The position numbers and the translations under genes were made by a program. The notes under the pieces were generated by a model. The model was not told where the DNA came from and made no database searches. It saw only the letters and a program-made list of their open reading frames with translations. 64,000 bases of DNA from Nonomuraea sp. NEAU-A123 (GTDB taxonomy: Bacteria; Actinomycetota; Actinomycetes; Streptosporangiales; Streptosporangiaceae): assembly GCF_018603905.1 (NCBI RefSeq), contig NZ_JAHFZZ010000002.1, positions 124,001 to 188,000 of the forward strand, given 5' to 3'. Within the stretch, counting starts at the first letter, position 1; every line of letters begins with the position of its first letter. Shown in pieces: positions 36,237 through 44,588 of the stretch.

Positions 36237-36436
36237 GATTTGTTCCCCGTCTGGGCCTGGAGCGCGGCAGTGATGGTGGCGTCCAGGTGCTGGCGCAGCG
36301 TGCGGGTGCGGAAGTCGGAGCTGACGCAGGTGTAGATCGAGGTGGTGCTCGCGTGTTCGTGCCCGACCTGTTCCTGGACGAAGCGCGGGTCCCAGCCGTC
36401 ATCGATCAGGTGGGTGACGTAGGAGTGTCTTCTGCC
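36233..36436 (-). pseudogene. tyrosine integrase, C-terminal catalytic remnant
   Basis: The leftward frame carries RRHSYVTHLIDDGWDPRFVQ, QVGHEHASTTSIYTCVSSDF and LDATITAALQAQTG: the HxxR-H/W...Y end of the catalytic domain, with the Tyr nucleophile in SIYTCV. Sequence upstream of 36436 is unrelated, so the N-terminal domain and first Arg are gone. Confidence 0.75.
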
Positions 36437-36603
36437 CGTACTCGCTGTGTGCGGATGTGTTCGTGTGGTGATCGAGCAGGTGGCTTTCCATCGGGGTGTT
36501 CGCGCTGGGGGTCGTCGATCGTGTTGCGTTTCCGGGCAGGTCATGTGACGCAGATCACTAGCTTGGGTGCTCGTTGAGCAGGTTGTCGGTGGTGCCTGCG
36601 ATC

Positions 36604-37125
36604 GTGTCCTGCGTGGGTGAGCTGGTCGAGCGGGTGGATGAACGGGACCGCGTGCTAGGGGTCGTGGACCGGGCAGAGGCGGAGCGTCGGCGATGGATGC
36701 ATCGGATCGCGACGACGATCTGTCGCGATCCGATGCGGCGGATCCTCGTGCTGCGCCGAGCGGAGCAGCTCACTCGCTTTCCCGGCCACTATGACGTGAT
36801 GGTCGGCGGTGCCGTGGACGTGGGCGAGTCGTATGAGGACGCGGCAGCCCGCGAGCTGTCCGAGGAGCTGGGTGCCGACGTCCCGATGCGTTTCATGTTC
36901 AAGTTCCTGTGCCGGGATGGGGTCAGCCCTGTCTGGTTCGGGGTGCACGAGGCCGTGATCATCGAGCCATTGGTTCCAGATCCGTCCGAGATCGCTTGGC
37001 ATGCCTGGCTCACAGAGCTCGAACTGCGGGAGGCCGTTGATCGATGGCCTTTCGTTCCCGGTGGGCGAGAGGCGGTGCGCCGATATTTGATATCCGGGAA
37101 CGAGGGCCGGCCATCGGCTGGCTGA
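36604..37125 (+). CDS. Nudix hydrolase (YfcD/IDI-like)
   Basis: About 173 aa. The Nudix box is complete: GGAVDVGESYEDAAARELSE followed by ELG, with RE and EE metal ligands. The N-terminus ELVERVDERDRVLGVVDRAEAE resembles YfcD and isopentenyl-diphosphate isomerase-like Nudix proteins. GTG 36604 or 36613 is the likely start, because sequence before it does not align with the family. Probably a housecleaning pyrophosphatase; the substrate is unknown. Confidence 0.8.
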   Translation: MSCVGELVERVDERDRVLGVVDRAEAERRRWMHRIATTICRDPMRRILVLRRAEQLTRFPGHYDVMVGGAVDVGESYEDAAARELSEELGADVPMRFMFKFLCRDGVSPVWFGVHEAVIIEPLVPDPSEIAWHAWLTELELREAVDRWPFVPGGREAVRRYLISGNEGRPSAG

Positions 37126-37588
37126 TCGGCGGCATCATGTCGAGTGGGTGGCTCAGCTGCATGGCCCGATTCCCGTAGTCCGGGCTGGCAGCCGACGTAC
37201 TCGGGTGTCGCGGTCGTGCTGGCGGCGGAGTTGGAGGATCTCTTCGTGTTGGGCAGCGAGGCAAGCCTGGCTGCTCCCGGTATCGACCCGTCCGTCCCCA
37301 CGCACCCACCACCCTCCGCTACTCGCATCAAATGCGAGAAAGTCGCATCGTGTGCGAGTTGCTCGGACATCCGCAGGTCATTCGTAGAGAAGACCTGAAT
37401 CAACTGACAGCCAGGCGCCGTCAGTCGCTATCGTCATCCCTGCCGCTGCGCTCTATCGCTGCTGGTCGACGCGGTCAGTCGCCCACACGTCGGTGACGAT
37501 TCGCAAATAGTCGCGAATTCGCATCAGATGCAATTGGCGGCATTTGTCATACCCGGCCGGAAATTCCCGCTGAGCAAGAAGGTTCGGG
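37126..37588. other. 463-base gap with three TCGCAT palindromes
   Basis: No gene is evident. CTCGCAT-CAA-ATGCGAG (37322-37338), TCGCA-TCGTG-TGCGA (37343-37357) and GCAT-CAG-ATGC (37521-37531) are related inverted repeats. The first two are adjacent. They could bind a regulator or be relics of a mobile element end. Confidence 0.45.
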
Positions 37589-37897
37589 TCAGCGAGGTTC
37601 GTAGCGGACGGTCCACCTGTGCTTGGTGATGAGCTTGGCCAGCGCGTTGCGGAGCTGGTTGATGCGTTCTTGGGCGTCGGGGCCCTGGATGCCGATGGTG
37701 AGGGAGCACAGGAACGGGCCGTCGGGGAGTCCGGCTTCAAGCGCCTCGCGGATCTTGGCGCGATCGGTGGTGCGCATCGGACGGCGGCCGAGCCAGTTGG
37801 GCCAGCCGTCCGGACGCTGCGGGACGGCATAGTGCGGCGTGGACGACTCGGCAGGAGGTTCGGACGGCTCGATGGGAATGTGTTCTTCGGTGTCCAT
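37589..37897 (-). CDS. small hypothetical protein
   Basis: A 102-aa protein with an acidic, Pro-rich head (DTEEHIPIEPSEPPAESS) and a compact C-terminal part TTDRAKIREALEAGLPDGPF, LCSLTIGIQGPDAQERINQL, AKLITKHRWTVRYEPR. No known family is recognised. A degraded relative lies at 28745-28890, so this is a family with more than one copy in the region. No membrane segment or signal is seen. Confidence 0.5.
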   Translation of the reverse strand: MDTEEHIPIEPSEPPAESSTPHYAVPQRPDGWPNWLGRRPMRTTDRAKIREALEAGLPDGPFLCSLTIGIQGPDAQERINQLRNALAKLITKHRWTVRYEPR

Positions 37898-38088
37898 GGT
37901 CGGCTTACGTCGGGAGAACAGCGGGCCGCAGGGGCAGACGCAGTCCTTGCCGATCAGCGGTCGACGGTGAGGTGGCGCAGCGCGTGCTGCTTGTCCTTGG
38001 CGGCAAAGCCGGGCTCGACGGTGAGCGGCGCACCGCGGTGGGGGTTGAGGCGTGGGCGATCTACCCAACGCGGGCGACCGGGCGGCGC

Positions 38089-38586
38089 TCAGGCAGACTG
38101 ACGCTCCTCCCGCTGCCGGATCAGTTCCTCGACCGCGCTTGGCAGAGTCGTCTCGAAGTCGATCAGCTTCGACCAGGTCGGGGTCACGACGATCCGGACC
38201 ATGCCGTCGTAGAGCGAACGCACCTCCGCCTCCCACTCGACTCGTTGCTCGGGCGTCATCTCGTAGGTGCCGTTCATCTGGAGATATTCGTCCGGGATGC
38301 CATCGACGACGTCCAGCTCGGCCCGGCCGCGGATGAGCAAGATCTTCGGCGGGTGCACCTCGGTGTCGATCGTCAGGGCAACCGTCGGGTTGTTGCGCAG
38401 GGCCGGGAGCTTCGGGGCGTTCTTCGTCGTGCACATGACGATCTCCGAGCCGTTCCAGGTGAACGCGATCGGGACATTGCGGGGTGTGCCGTCCTTGGCG
38501 ACGTAGGCCAAGCGGGTCAGGTCGCGGGCCAGCAGTTCCTGGCTGATCGGCCGGTTCAGAACCTCGGTGATTTCGTTCGGTCGCAC
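38089..38586 (-). CDS. PPOX-class F420/FMN-dependent oxidoreductase
   Basis: A 165-aa split-barrel protein. The pattern LARDLTRLAYVAKDGTPRNV, IAFTWNGSEIVMCTT, LPALRNNPTVALTIDTE and LLIRGRAELDVVDG is that of the TIGR03618-like PPOX family. GTG 38586 is chosen because AAAGGG lies six bases ahead and the duplicated copy at 43858 uses the same GTG. It follows the VOC gene by 79 bases on the same strand and is probably co-transcribed. An inverted, disrupted duplicate lies at 43858-44141. Confidence 0.85.
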   Translation of the reverse strand: MRPNEITEVLNRPISQELLARDLTRLAYVAKDGTPRNVPIAFTWNGSEIVMCTTKNAPKLPALRNNPTVALTIDTEVHPPKILLIRGRAELDVVDGIPDEYLQMNGTYEMTPEQRVEWEAEVRSLYDGMVRIVVTPTWSKLIDFETTLPSAVEELIRQREERQSA

Positions 38587-38665
38587 GGTCATCCCTTTCA
38601 TTGTCGTTTTCTTGGTCCGTCCAGCGGATCGTTCTGGTTGGTCGCAGGTCGGCCGCGACGGGCTG

Positions 38666-39106
38666 TCAGCTGAGCTGCTCGGCCAGCGCGACGATGATCC
38701 CCTCGGGGCCGCGGACGTAGCAGAGCCGGTAGCTGTCGTCGTACTGGGCCAGCTCGCCGACGAGTTCGGCGCCGTGAGTGCGCAGGCGGGCAACGACGTC
38801 CTCGATGTCGTCGACCGCGAACATGACGCGATGCATGCCCAGCGTGTTGTGCGGCGGGTTGTGCGGTCTGGCGCCGATCGCCGCGGGGGTGCGGTATTTC
38901 GCCAGTTCCAGCCGGCCGTGGCCGTCTGGGGTCCGCATCATCGCGATGTCGCAGCGGACGCCGTCGAGTCCGACGGTACGGTCCGCCCAGAGGCCCTCGA
39001 TCTGCGCTTTGCCCTCCAGCTCCATGCCGAGTTCTACGAAGAACGCAATGGCAGCCTCGAGGTCGTCGACGACAATGCCGACGTTGTCCATCCGCTGGAG
39101 CGTCAT
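38666..39106 (-). CDS. VOC-family (glyoxalase/dioxygenase-fold) protein
   Basis: A 146-aa protein with two beta-alpha-beta-beta-beta halves: MDNVGIVVDDLEAAIAFFVELGMELEG and RVMFAVDDIEDVVARL; the final strand is RLCYVRGPEGIIVALAEQ with the metal-ligand type Glu. AAGGAG precedes ATG 39104-39106. Might detoxify electrophiles or bind an antibiotic; the family alone does not decide. Confidence 0.85.
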   Translation of the reverse strand: MTLQRMDNVGIVVDDLEAAIAFFVELGMELEGKAQIEGLWADRTVGLDGVRCDIAMMRTPDGHGRLELAKYRTPAAIGARPHNPPHNTLGMHRVMFAVDDIEDVVARLRTHGAELVGELAQYDDSYRLCYVRGPEGIIVALAEQLS

Positions 39107-39171
39107 GGTGGTTCTCCTTCTTCGTCGCGCGGCCCGTTGTTGGCCACTGGTATACCTGGGACGGAGCCAGC

Positions 39172-39269
39172 AGCACGTTCTCGACACTGGGGAGCGTGCT
39201 AAGTTCTGGCTCCTGCTTCCGGACCCGGACGGCACCGATTTCACCTGCTACGCGCGTAATCTGAGGTAG
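39172..39269 (+). pseudogene. C-terminal fragment, VOC-like
   Basis: The rightward peptide GERAKFWLLLPDPDGTDFTCYARNLR ends at a TAG. The DPDGTDFTCY strand resembles the end of VOC proteins. Nothing before it belongs to the same gene. Confidence 0.3.
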
Positions 39270-39289
39270 GCCTGCGCGATTCAACCGGC

Positions 39290-39750
39290 GTGGGGCCGTC
39301 AGCCGGGCTGGTCCGGCAGAGCGACTGAACCCGATCCGACAGCCGCAGCCCTGGGTTGAGACCAGCGGTGACGGCGAGCGCCGCCACGGCCATCACGGCC
39401 ATCGCCACGCCCGCGGGTACGTATTGCGCGACGCGGCGACGAAAGCCGGCGCCGCACCGATGGCCAGCGTCATGCGCGGCGACACCACTGCCAGCAGGAC
39501 GCCACCGACCGCGAACCCGGCGATCTGCATCGCGCCGACGGAGACGTTGAGCACAGAGCGGCCGAGCACGTACCCGTCCGGCGGCACGATATCGCTGAGC
39601 AGCCCGTACCGAACGCCACTGCCGACCGAGTTGACCAGGCCCAACGCGAGGATGACCACGAACATCGCCCACAGCGGCAGGCCCGGCACGGCCAGCGCCG
39701 CACTGCCCGCTCCGCCGCCCCCTCGGCCTGGGCCGCCTGCAGCAGGCTCT
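39290..39750 (-). pseudogene. MFS transporter internal fragment
   Basis: Leftward: LPLWAMFVVILALGLVNSVG, RYGLLSDIVPPDGYVLGRSV, LNVSVGAMQIAGFAVGG, TLAIGAAPAFVAAS, then in another frame VPAGVAMAVMAVAALAVTAG. This corresponds to helices in the first half of an MFS exporter. Both ends and several helices are missing. Just to the right (to about 40010), RYGRFMADD and TPEELAKFFFLDA in two frames may be the head of yet another Tn3 transposase. Confidence 0.6.
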
Positions 39751-40029
39751 CCAGCGCGGTGGCCACCAGCATCGCCGGGTGGGCGATCAGCGGCGCCTCG
39801 GCCCGCCCGGCGTGGGAGTCGGCCACCAGCACCATCAGATGACTGGCCAGCCGCTGGGCCTGCACCCGCAGGAGCATCACCTGGGCCGCTTCCTCGCCCT
39901 CGTCGACAAGCTCGACGTTGGCGTGATCTTGGCGGGATCGGCACCGGCGCGGCGTCCAGGAAGAAGAACTTCGCAAGCTCTTCCGGCGTCGTCCGCCATG
40001 AACCGGCCATACCGGTCAACCTGTGCGGG

Positions 40030-40390
40030 GAGCCCTTTTCCGAGGCACCAACCCTGCGTTCAAGGCAAGCGTGATGGGGTTCATCGACGCGGTCGACACG
40101 CTGATTCTCGGCGCGAATACCTACGCCCAGGCCAAGGGCTACTGGCCGTACGCCGACGAGCGGGGCGAGTACGGCGAGAAGCCCAACAACCTCACCAAGC
40201 TCGTCTCCTCGTCGAAGCTGGATGACGCCCCCTGGGGCGACTTTCCCGCCGCGACCGTGACGCGCGACCCGGCCGCCACCATCCGGGAGCTCAAGGATCA
40301 GAGCGGCAAGGACATCTGGCTGTGGGGGAGCTTGAAACTCATGCACTCCCTGCTGGACGCCGGCGCGGTGGCCGAGCCACTCGACCGCCT
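40030..40390 (+). pseudogene. RibD/dihydrofolate-reductase-like protein, truncated
   Basis: The rightward frame has FIDAVDTLILGANTYAQAKG, PNNLTKLVSSSKLDDAPWGD, TIRELKDQSGKDIWLWGSLK, MHSLLDAGAVAE: the central strands of the RibD C-terminal/DHFR-like family. The N-terminal NADPH-binding start and the last strands are missing, and the frame runs on into the next gene without a stop. Confidence 0.65.
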
Positions 40391-40598
40391 GCATGGGGCT
40401 GAGACCAGAGGCATCCGCCTGCGCTTCGGTCTCGGTAGCGGGGATCCGGCAGATAGTCGTGTCCAAGGTCCGGCCCGCTGGGCTCCTGCTGAAACTGCCG
40501 TGTCGGATTCCATCATGGTCAGTCATTCGATGTTGAAAAGCATCGATCGGCCGCCGCCGGCTGGAACCCGTTGCCGCCGTGGCAGCAGCCTGTCATCC

Positions 40599-41477
40599 AT
40601 GGCTACTCACGACATCGACAGAATTGACCACTCCGTCCTCTACACCACCGACATGGACGCCACCGCGGCGACCTACGAGGCGCTCGGGTTCACTCTCAGC
40701 CCGCTGTCCATGCACATGGGCGCCGACCGTCCCGGCGGTGAGCGCCGGCCCATGGGCGCGGGCAACCGGTGCGCCCTGTTCGGCCGTACCTACCTGGAAC
40801 TGCTCGGCCTGTACGGGGACGGCTCGGTCGACCCCTGGAACATCCGCCCGCTGATCGCGCAGTACGAGGGCCTGCACGGCTACTCCTTCGGCTGCACCGA
40901 CGTCGAGGCCACCGAGAAGCGGCTGCGCTCGGCCGGCCTGTCCTCCTCCGGTGTGTTGCCGCTGCAGCGGGACGTGGAGACCCCCGGCGGGATGGCGACC
41001 GCCCGCTTCCAGGCGGTTCATCTGGACCGCGCCCTCACGCCCGAAGGCCTGATCCACGCCGCGCACCATCTGACGCCCGAACTGATCCACCAGCCCCGCT
41101 ACCTCGAGCACGCCAACGGAGCCACCCACCTGCACAGTGTGCTGCTCGTGGTGGACGACGTCGATCTGGCGGCCGCCGTCGCCCGCTACGCCCTCATCCT
41201 GGACGTCGAGCCGGCGGCCGAGGGGCCGGTGCGTGTACTGCCGCTCCCGCTGGGGAGGGTGGAGATCGTCGCGGTCTCCGCCTTCCGCGAGATGCTGCCC
41301 GAAGAGCCGGTGCCCGCGCTGCCGTACATGGCCGGTCAGACCGTGGCGGTCAGAGATGTGAAGGCGGCCCGTGCTCTGGTGGAGGGCAACGGGTTCACCA
41401 CCCGCGAGCTCCCTGACGGGTTTTTCGTCGGAGCCGCCCAGGCGCGCGGCGCGGCGCTGGCCTTCATCGAGGTATGA
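40599..41477 (+). CDS. glyoxalase-like (VOC) two-domain protein
   Basis: A 292-aa protein matching the Glyoxalase_3-like layout. IDRIDHSVLYTTDMDATAAT starts the first half, GNRCALFGRTYLELLGLYGDG the second strand set, and HLHSVLLVVDDVDLAAAVARYAL the second domain. The ATG at 40599 is in the first position compatible with the fold; no good ribosome site is seen. It is followed four bases later by the carboxylesterase gene and then by a double Lrp regulator, forming a three-gene operon. Confidence 0.82.
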   Translation: MATHDIDRIDHSVLYTTDMDATAATYEALGFTLSPLSMHMGADRPGGERRPMGAGNRCALFGRTYLELLGLYGDGSVDPWNIRPLIAQYEGLHGYSFGCTDVEATEKRLRSAGLSSSGVLPLQRDVETPGGMATARFQAVHLDRALTPEGLIHAAHHLTPELIHQPRYLEHANGATHLHSVLLVVDDVDLAAAVARYALILDVEPAAEGPVRVLPLPLGRVEIVAVSAFREMLPEEPVPALPYMAGQTVAVRDVKAARALVEGNGFTTRELPDGFFVGAAQARGAALAFIEV

Positions 41478-41481
41478 ACCA

Positions 41482-42720
41482 GTGAGCACCCTTGTCCACA
41501 CCCCCGCGGGGCTGCTGCGCGGCGCCTCGACGGGGGCCGTCACCACTTTTCTCGGCATCCCGTACGGCAGTGCCGAGCGGTTCGCCGCGCCGCGACCGGT
41601 CACAAGGTGGAACGGCGTGCGGGAGGCACTCCGCCCGGGCCCGGCCTCTCCACAGCCGGCCCCCCGGCTGGCACGCGTCGTGGGCCCCGCCAGCGATCTC
41701 CGCCAGGGGGAGGACTGCCTGTCGCTCAACGTCTGGACCCCGGGCGGCAGCGGGCTACCGGTCCTGGTGTGGCTGCACGGCGGCGGTTTCACCAGCGGGT
41801 CCGGAGCGGATGCCTGGTACGACGGCGCGCTGCTGGCCGAACGCGGCCGGATGGTGGTCGTCACCGTCAACTACCGGCTGGGCGCCCTGGGCTACCTGTA
41901 TCTGGCGCCGGAGTTCGCCCCGGCCAACCTCGGCCTGCTCGACCAGATCGCCGCCCTGGACTGGGTGGGGGAGAACATCGCCGCGTTCGGCGGCGACCCC
42001 GATCGCGTCACGCTGGCCGGGCAGTCCGCCGGCGCGCTGTCCGCGGTCGCGCTGCTCCACCATCCCGCGGGCCGTGGCCTGTTCCGGCAGGTCATCCTGC
42101 AGAGCACCCCGGCCGGGGTACGGCCGTACAGCACCGGGGAAGCGGCCGGCATCGGCGAGATCTTCCTGGACACCCTCGGTCTGCGCCCCGACGACGCCGA
42201 ACCGCTGCGTACCCTGCCGCTGCCCGATCTGCTCGCCGCCCAGGCCGAGACCGCCCGGCGTACAGCACGACCCCAGGCGGTGACCCCGCCCTTCCAACTG
42301 GTCGCGTCAGGCGGCGTACCGGCCGATCTGACCGCCGGTGTCCCGCAGGACGTGCCGATGTTGATCGGCACAACCCGGGACGAAGGCTGGGCGTTCTTCC
42401 CCGGGACCTCGGGGGAGTTGACCGAGCGCCTCTTCCGCGATGGCAGCCTGCATATCGCCGAACAGGCCCGTCAGGCCCACGTCTACCAGTTCGACTGGTG
42501 CCCGCCAGACAGCCCCTTCGGGGCCTGCCACTGCATCGAGCTGCCGTTCGTCTTCGGCGGGTTGAACGCCTGGCGGGCCTCGCCGATGCTGGCCGGCGCC
42601 GAGCCCGCGGATCTGCGGCGGCTCGTAGCGCAGGTACAGCCGGCCTGGGCGAGCTTCGTCCATACCGGCTCGCCGGGCTGGGCTCCGTTCCCCTGCCTCG
42701 AGCACATCACGCTAATCTGA
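41482..42720 (+). CDS. type-B carboxylesterase
   Basis: A 412-aa serine hydrolase. GRASTGAV-like N-terminus with FLGIPYGSAERFAAP, then DCLSLNVWTP, the oxyanion loop LVWLHGGGF, nucleophile in GQSAGALSAVALL, acid region GTTRDEGWAFF and His in FGACHCIELPFVF. It is shorter than the usual 480-550 aa, with the lid region reduced. Starts at GTG 41482 and nearly abuts the next gene (42726). With the VOC protein it may open or cleave a lactone or ester substrate whose product is sensed by the Lrp regulator. Confidence 0.85.
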   Translation: MSTLVHTPAGLLRGASTGAVTTFLGIPYGSAERFAAPRPVTRWNGVREALRPGPASPQPAPRLARVVGPASDLRQGEDCLSLNVWTPGGSGLPVLVWLHGGGFTSGSGADAWYDGALLAERGRMVVVTVNYRLGALGYLYLAPEFAPANLGLLDQIAALDWVGENIAAFGGDPDRVTLAGQSAGALSAVALLHHPAGRGLFRQVILQSTPAGVRPYSTGEAAGIGEIFLDTLGLRPDDAEPLRTLPLPDLLAAQAETARRTARPQAVTPPFQLVASGGVPADLTAGVPQDVPMLIGTTRDEGWAFFPGTSGELTERLFRDGSLHIAEQARQAHVYQFDWCPPDSPFGACHCIELPFVFGGLNAWRASPMLAGAEPADLRRLVAQVQPAWASFVHTGSPGWAPFPCLEHITLI

Positions 42721-42725
42721 CCACG

Positions 42726-43700
42726 GTGGCCGCCCCAGTCCTGGACGAGCTCGATCGTGCCATCATCCACGCGCTGCACGTGGATGGACGCGCGCCCTTC
42801 AGCCGCATCGCATCGGTGCTGCGTGTGTCCGACCAGACGGTCGCGCGCCGCTACCGCCGGCTCCGCTCCGACGGACTGCTCAACGTGGTCGGCCAGTTGG
42901 AGGCGCGACGGCTGGGTTGGGTGCAGTGGTTCGTGCGGATCCAGGTCACGCCCGACTCGGCCATCCCCATCGCCGATGCCCTGGCCCGCCGGCCGGACAC
43001 CTCCTGGGTCAGCCTCACCTCAGGCGGAACGCAGATCGTCAGTGTCGTCCAGGCACGCAGCCCTCACGAGCGTGATGCGCTGCTTCTCGGAAAATTGCCC
43101 CGAACGCCGAGAGTTGTCGGGTTAACGGCTCACTGCCTGCTGCGGGTCTTCGCCGGCGGTCCCACCGGCTGGCACGGCCGAGCCAACTCTCTCGGGGCGG
43201 AACAGATCGCTGAGCTCAGCCCGCGGCACCCGCCACAGGCACAGCACGGGCGGGTGCTCCTGGAAGAAGGTGACGAACGCCTGCTGGCGGCTCTGGCCCG
43301 GGACGGCCGCGCCGGATATCCGGAGCTGGCCCGGGCCACCGGCTGGTCGGAGATGACGGCCAAGCGCAGGCTGGAACACCTGCGCGGCTGCGGCGCGCTG
43401 TTCTTCGACGTGGACGTCGATCCTCTTCTCCTGGGCTTCGAGATGGTCGCAATGCTCTGGCTGACGGTCGAGCCGTCCGCGCTCCGCTGCGCCGCCGAGG
43501 CGATCGCCGCGCATCCCGAGGTCGCCTTCGCCGCCGCCACCACCGGTCCGACCAACCTGCTGGTGTTCGTCGCGTGCCACGACGCCGAAGCGCTCTACGA
43601 CTACCTCGAGGGCGGTATTGGAAGCCTGCCGGGAGTCCGGCAGATCGAAAGCGCTCCCGTCATCCGAAACAGCAAGCGGGCCGGCGCACCACCGGTCTGA
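42726..43700 (+). CDS. double Lrp/AsnC-family regulator
   Basis: A 324-aa protein containing two Lrp units. Unit 1: LDELDRAIIHALHVDGRAPF, SRIASVLRVSDQTVARRYRRLRSDGLL. Unit 2 (from about residue 175): LEEGDERLLAALARDGRAGY, PELARATGWSEMTAKRRLEHL, followed by the RAM-like VAMLWLTVEPSALRCAAEAI and NLLVFVACHDAEALYDYLE. These fused Lrp proteins are common in actinobacteria and usually regulate nearby catabolic genes. GTG start six bases after the esterase stop. Confidence 0.88.
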   Translation: MAAPVLDELDRAIIHALHVDGRAPFSRIASVLRVSDQTVARRYRRLRSDGLLNVVGQLEARRLGWVQWFVRIQVTPDSAIPIADALARRPDTSWVSLTSGGTQIVSVVQARSPHERDALLLGKLPRTPRVVGLTAHCLLRVFAGGPTGWHGRANSLGAEQIAELSPRHPPQAQHGRVLLEEGDERLLAALARDGRAGYPELARATGWSEMTAKRRLEHLRGCGALFFDVDVDPLLLGFEMVAMLWLTVEPSALRCAAEAIAAHPEVAFAAATTGPTNLLVFVACHDAEALYDYLEGGIGSLPGVRQIESAPVIRNSKRAGAPPV

Positions 43701-43857
43701 GGCTCTACGCTGGCCGGCCCGATTCGCGCAGCACCTAGCCGACCGGATTGTCCGCGCGACGACCAGAAGAAGATTCTGGAAATCGGCGCGCTTCCGGGTG
43801 TCGAGAATGCGGATCGGGCGCCGTCCCAGGGACAAACGACAAGGGAAAGAGATAACC

Positions 43858-44141
43858 GTGCAACCGGACGAGATCACCGAGGTTCTGAACCGGCCGATCA
43901 GCGCGAGAACCCGATGGTTGCCCTGACGATCGACACCGAGGCGCACCCGCCCAAGCTCTTGCTCATCCGCGGCCAGGCCGAGCTGGACGTCGTCGATGGC
44001 CTCCCGAACGAGTATCTCCAGATGAACGGCACCTACCAGATGACGCCCGAGCAACGGGTCGACTGGGAGGCGCAGGTGCGTTCGCTCTACGACGGCATGG
44101 TCCGGATCGTCGTGACCCCGACCTGGGCGAAGCGCAAGTGA
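43858..44141 (+). pseudogene. PPOX oxidoreductase, disrupted duplicate
   Basis: GTG 43858 opens QPDEITEVLNRPIS, nearly the same as the intact gene at 38089-38586. About 50 codons are then missing, and a different frame continues VALTIDTEAHPPKLLLIRGQ, AELDVVDGLPNEYLQMNGTY and VRIVVTPTW to TAA-less end KRK. The DNA of the second part is very similar to the intact, oppositely oriented copy. An internal deletion with frameshift has destroyed it. Confidence 0.85.
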
Positions 44142-44177
44142 ACACGGCCACAATGGGCCATACGCATTAAGGAGAAC

Positions 44178-44588
44178 ATGATGGCCAAATACCTGCTGCT
44201 CAAGCACTACCGAGGCGCGCCGGCAGCGGTCAACGACGTGCCGATGGACCAGTGGACGCCGGAGGAGGTTTCGGCCCACGTGCAGTACATGCGGGACTTC
44301 GCCGCTCGGCTCGAGGGCACCGGCGAGTTCGTCGACGCTCAGGCACTCTCCGCGGAGGGCACGTTCGTCCGCTCCGACGGCGAGGGGCGACCGCCGGTCA
44401 CCGACGGCCCGTTCGCGGAGACCAAGGACCTGATCGCCGGTTGGATGGTGATCGACGTCGAGACCTACGAGCGGGCGCTCGAGCTGGCCGGCGAGTTGTC
44501 CGCGGCCCCGGGCGCGGGTGGGAAGCCGATCCACGAGTGGCTCGAGGTGCGCCCCTTCCTGGCCGAGGCGCCCACGGTGACCGAGTGA
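44178..44588 (+). CDS. YciI/DGPF-domain protein, ECF42 partner
   Basis: A 136-aa protein: KYLLLKHYRGAPAAV, EEVSAHVQYMRDFAARLEGTGEF and the hallmark VTDGPFAETKDLIAGWMVID, the DGPF motif that names the family. DGPF proteins are almost always encoded next to ECF42 sigma factors; their exact role is not settled. AAGGAG precedes ATG 44178. The stop overlaps the sigma gene start (GTGA), so the pair is coupled. Confidence 0.92.
   Translation: MMAKYLLLKHYRGAPAAVNDVPMDQWTPEEVSAHVQYMRDFAARLEGTGEFVDAQALSAEGTFVRSDGEGRPPVTDGPFAETKDLIAGWMVIDVETYERALELAGELSAAPGAGGKPIHEWLEVRPFLAEAPTVTE

Noticed and set aside
39760..39950. leftward frame with AQRLASHLMVLVADSHAGRAE
   Set aside because: It looks coding in composition but I could not connect it to any family or to a start codon.
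39950..40010. possible N-terminus of a Tn3 transposase (RYGRFMADD, TPEELAKFFFLDA in two frames)
   Set aside because: Too short and frame-shifted to list as a separate feature; mentioned with the MFS fragment.
43858..43920. complete small gene from GTG 43858
   Set aside because: The frame stops after about 22 codons; comparison with the intact PPOX gene shows it is the head of a disrupted copy.
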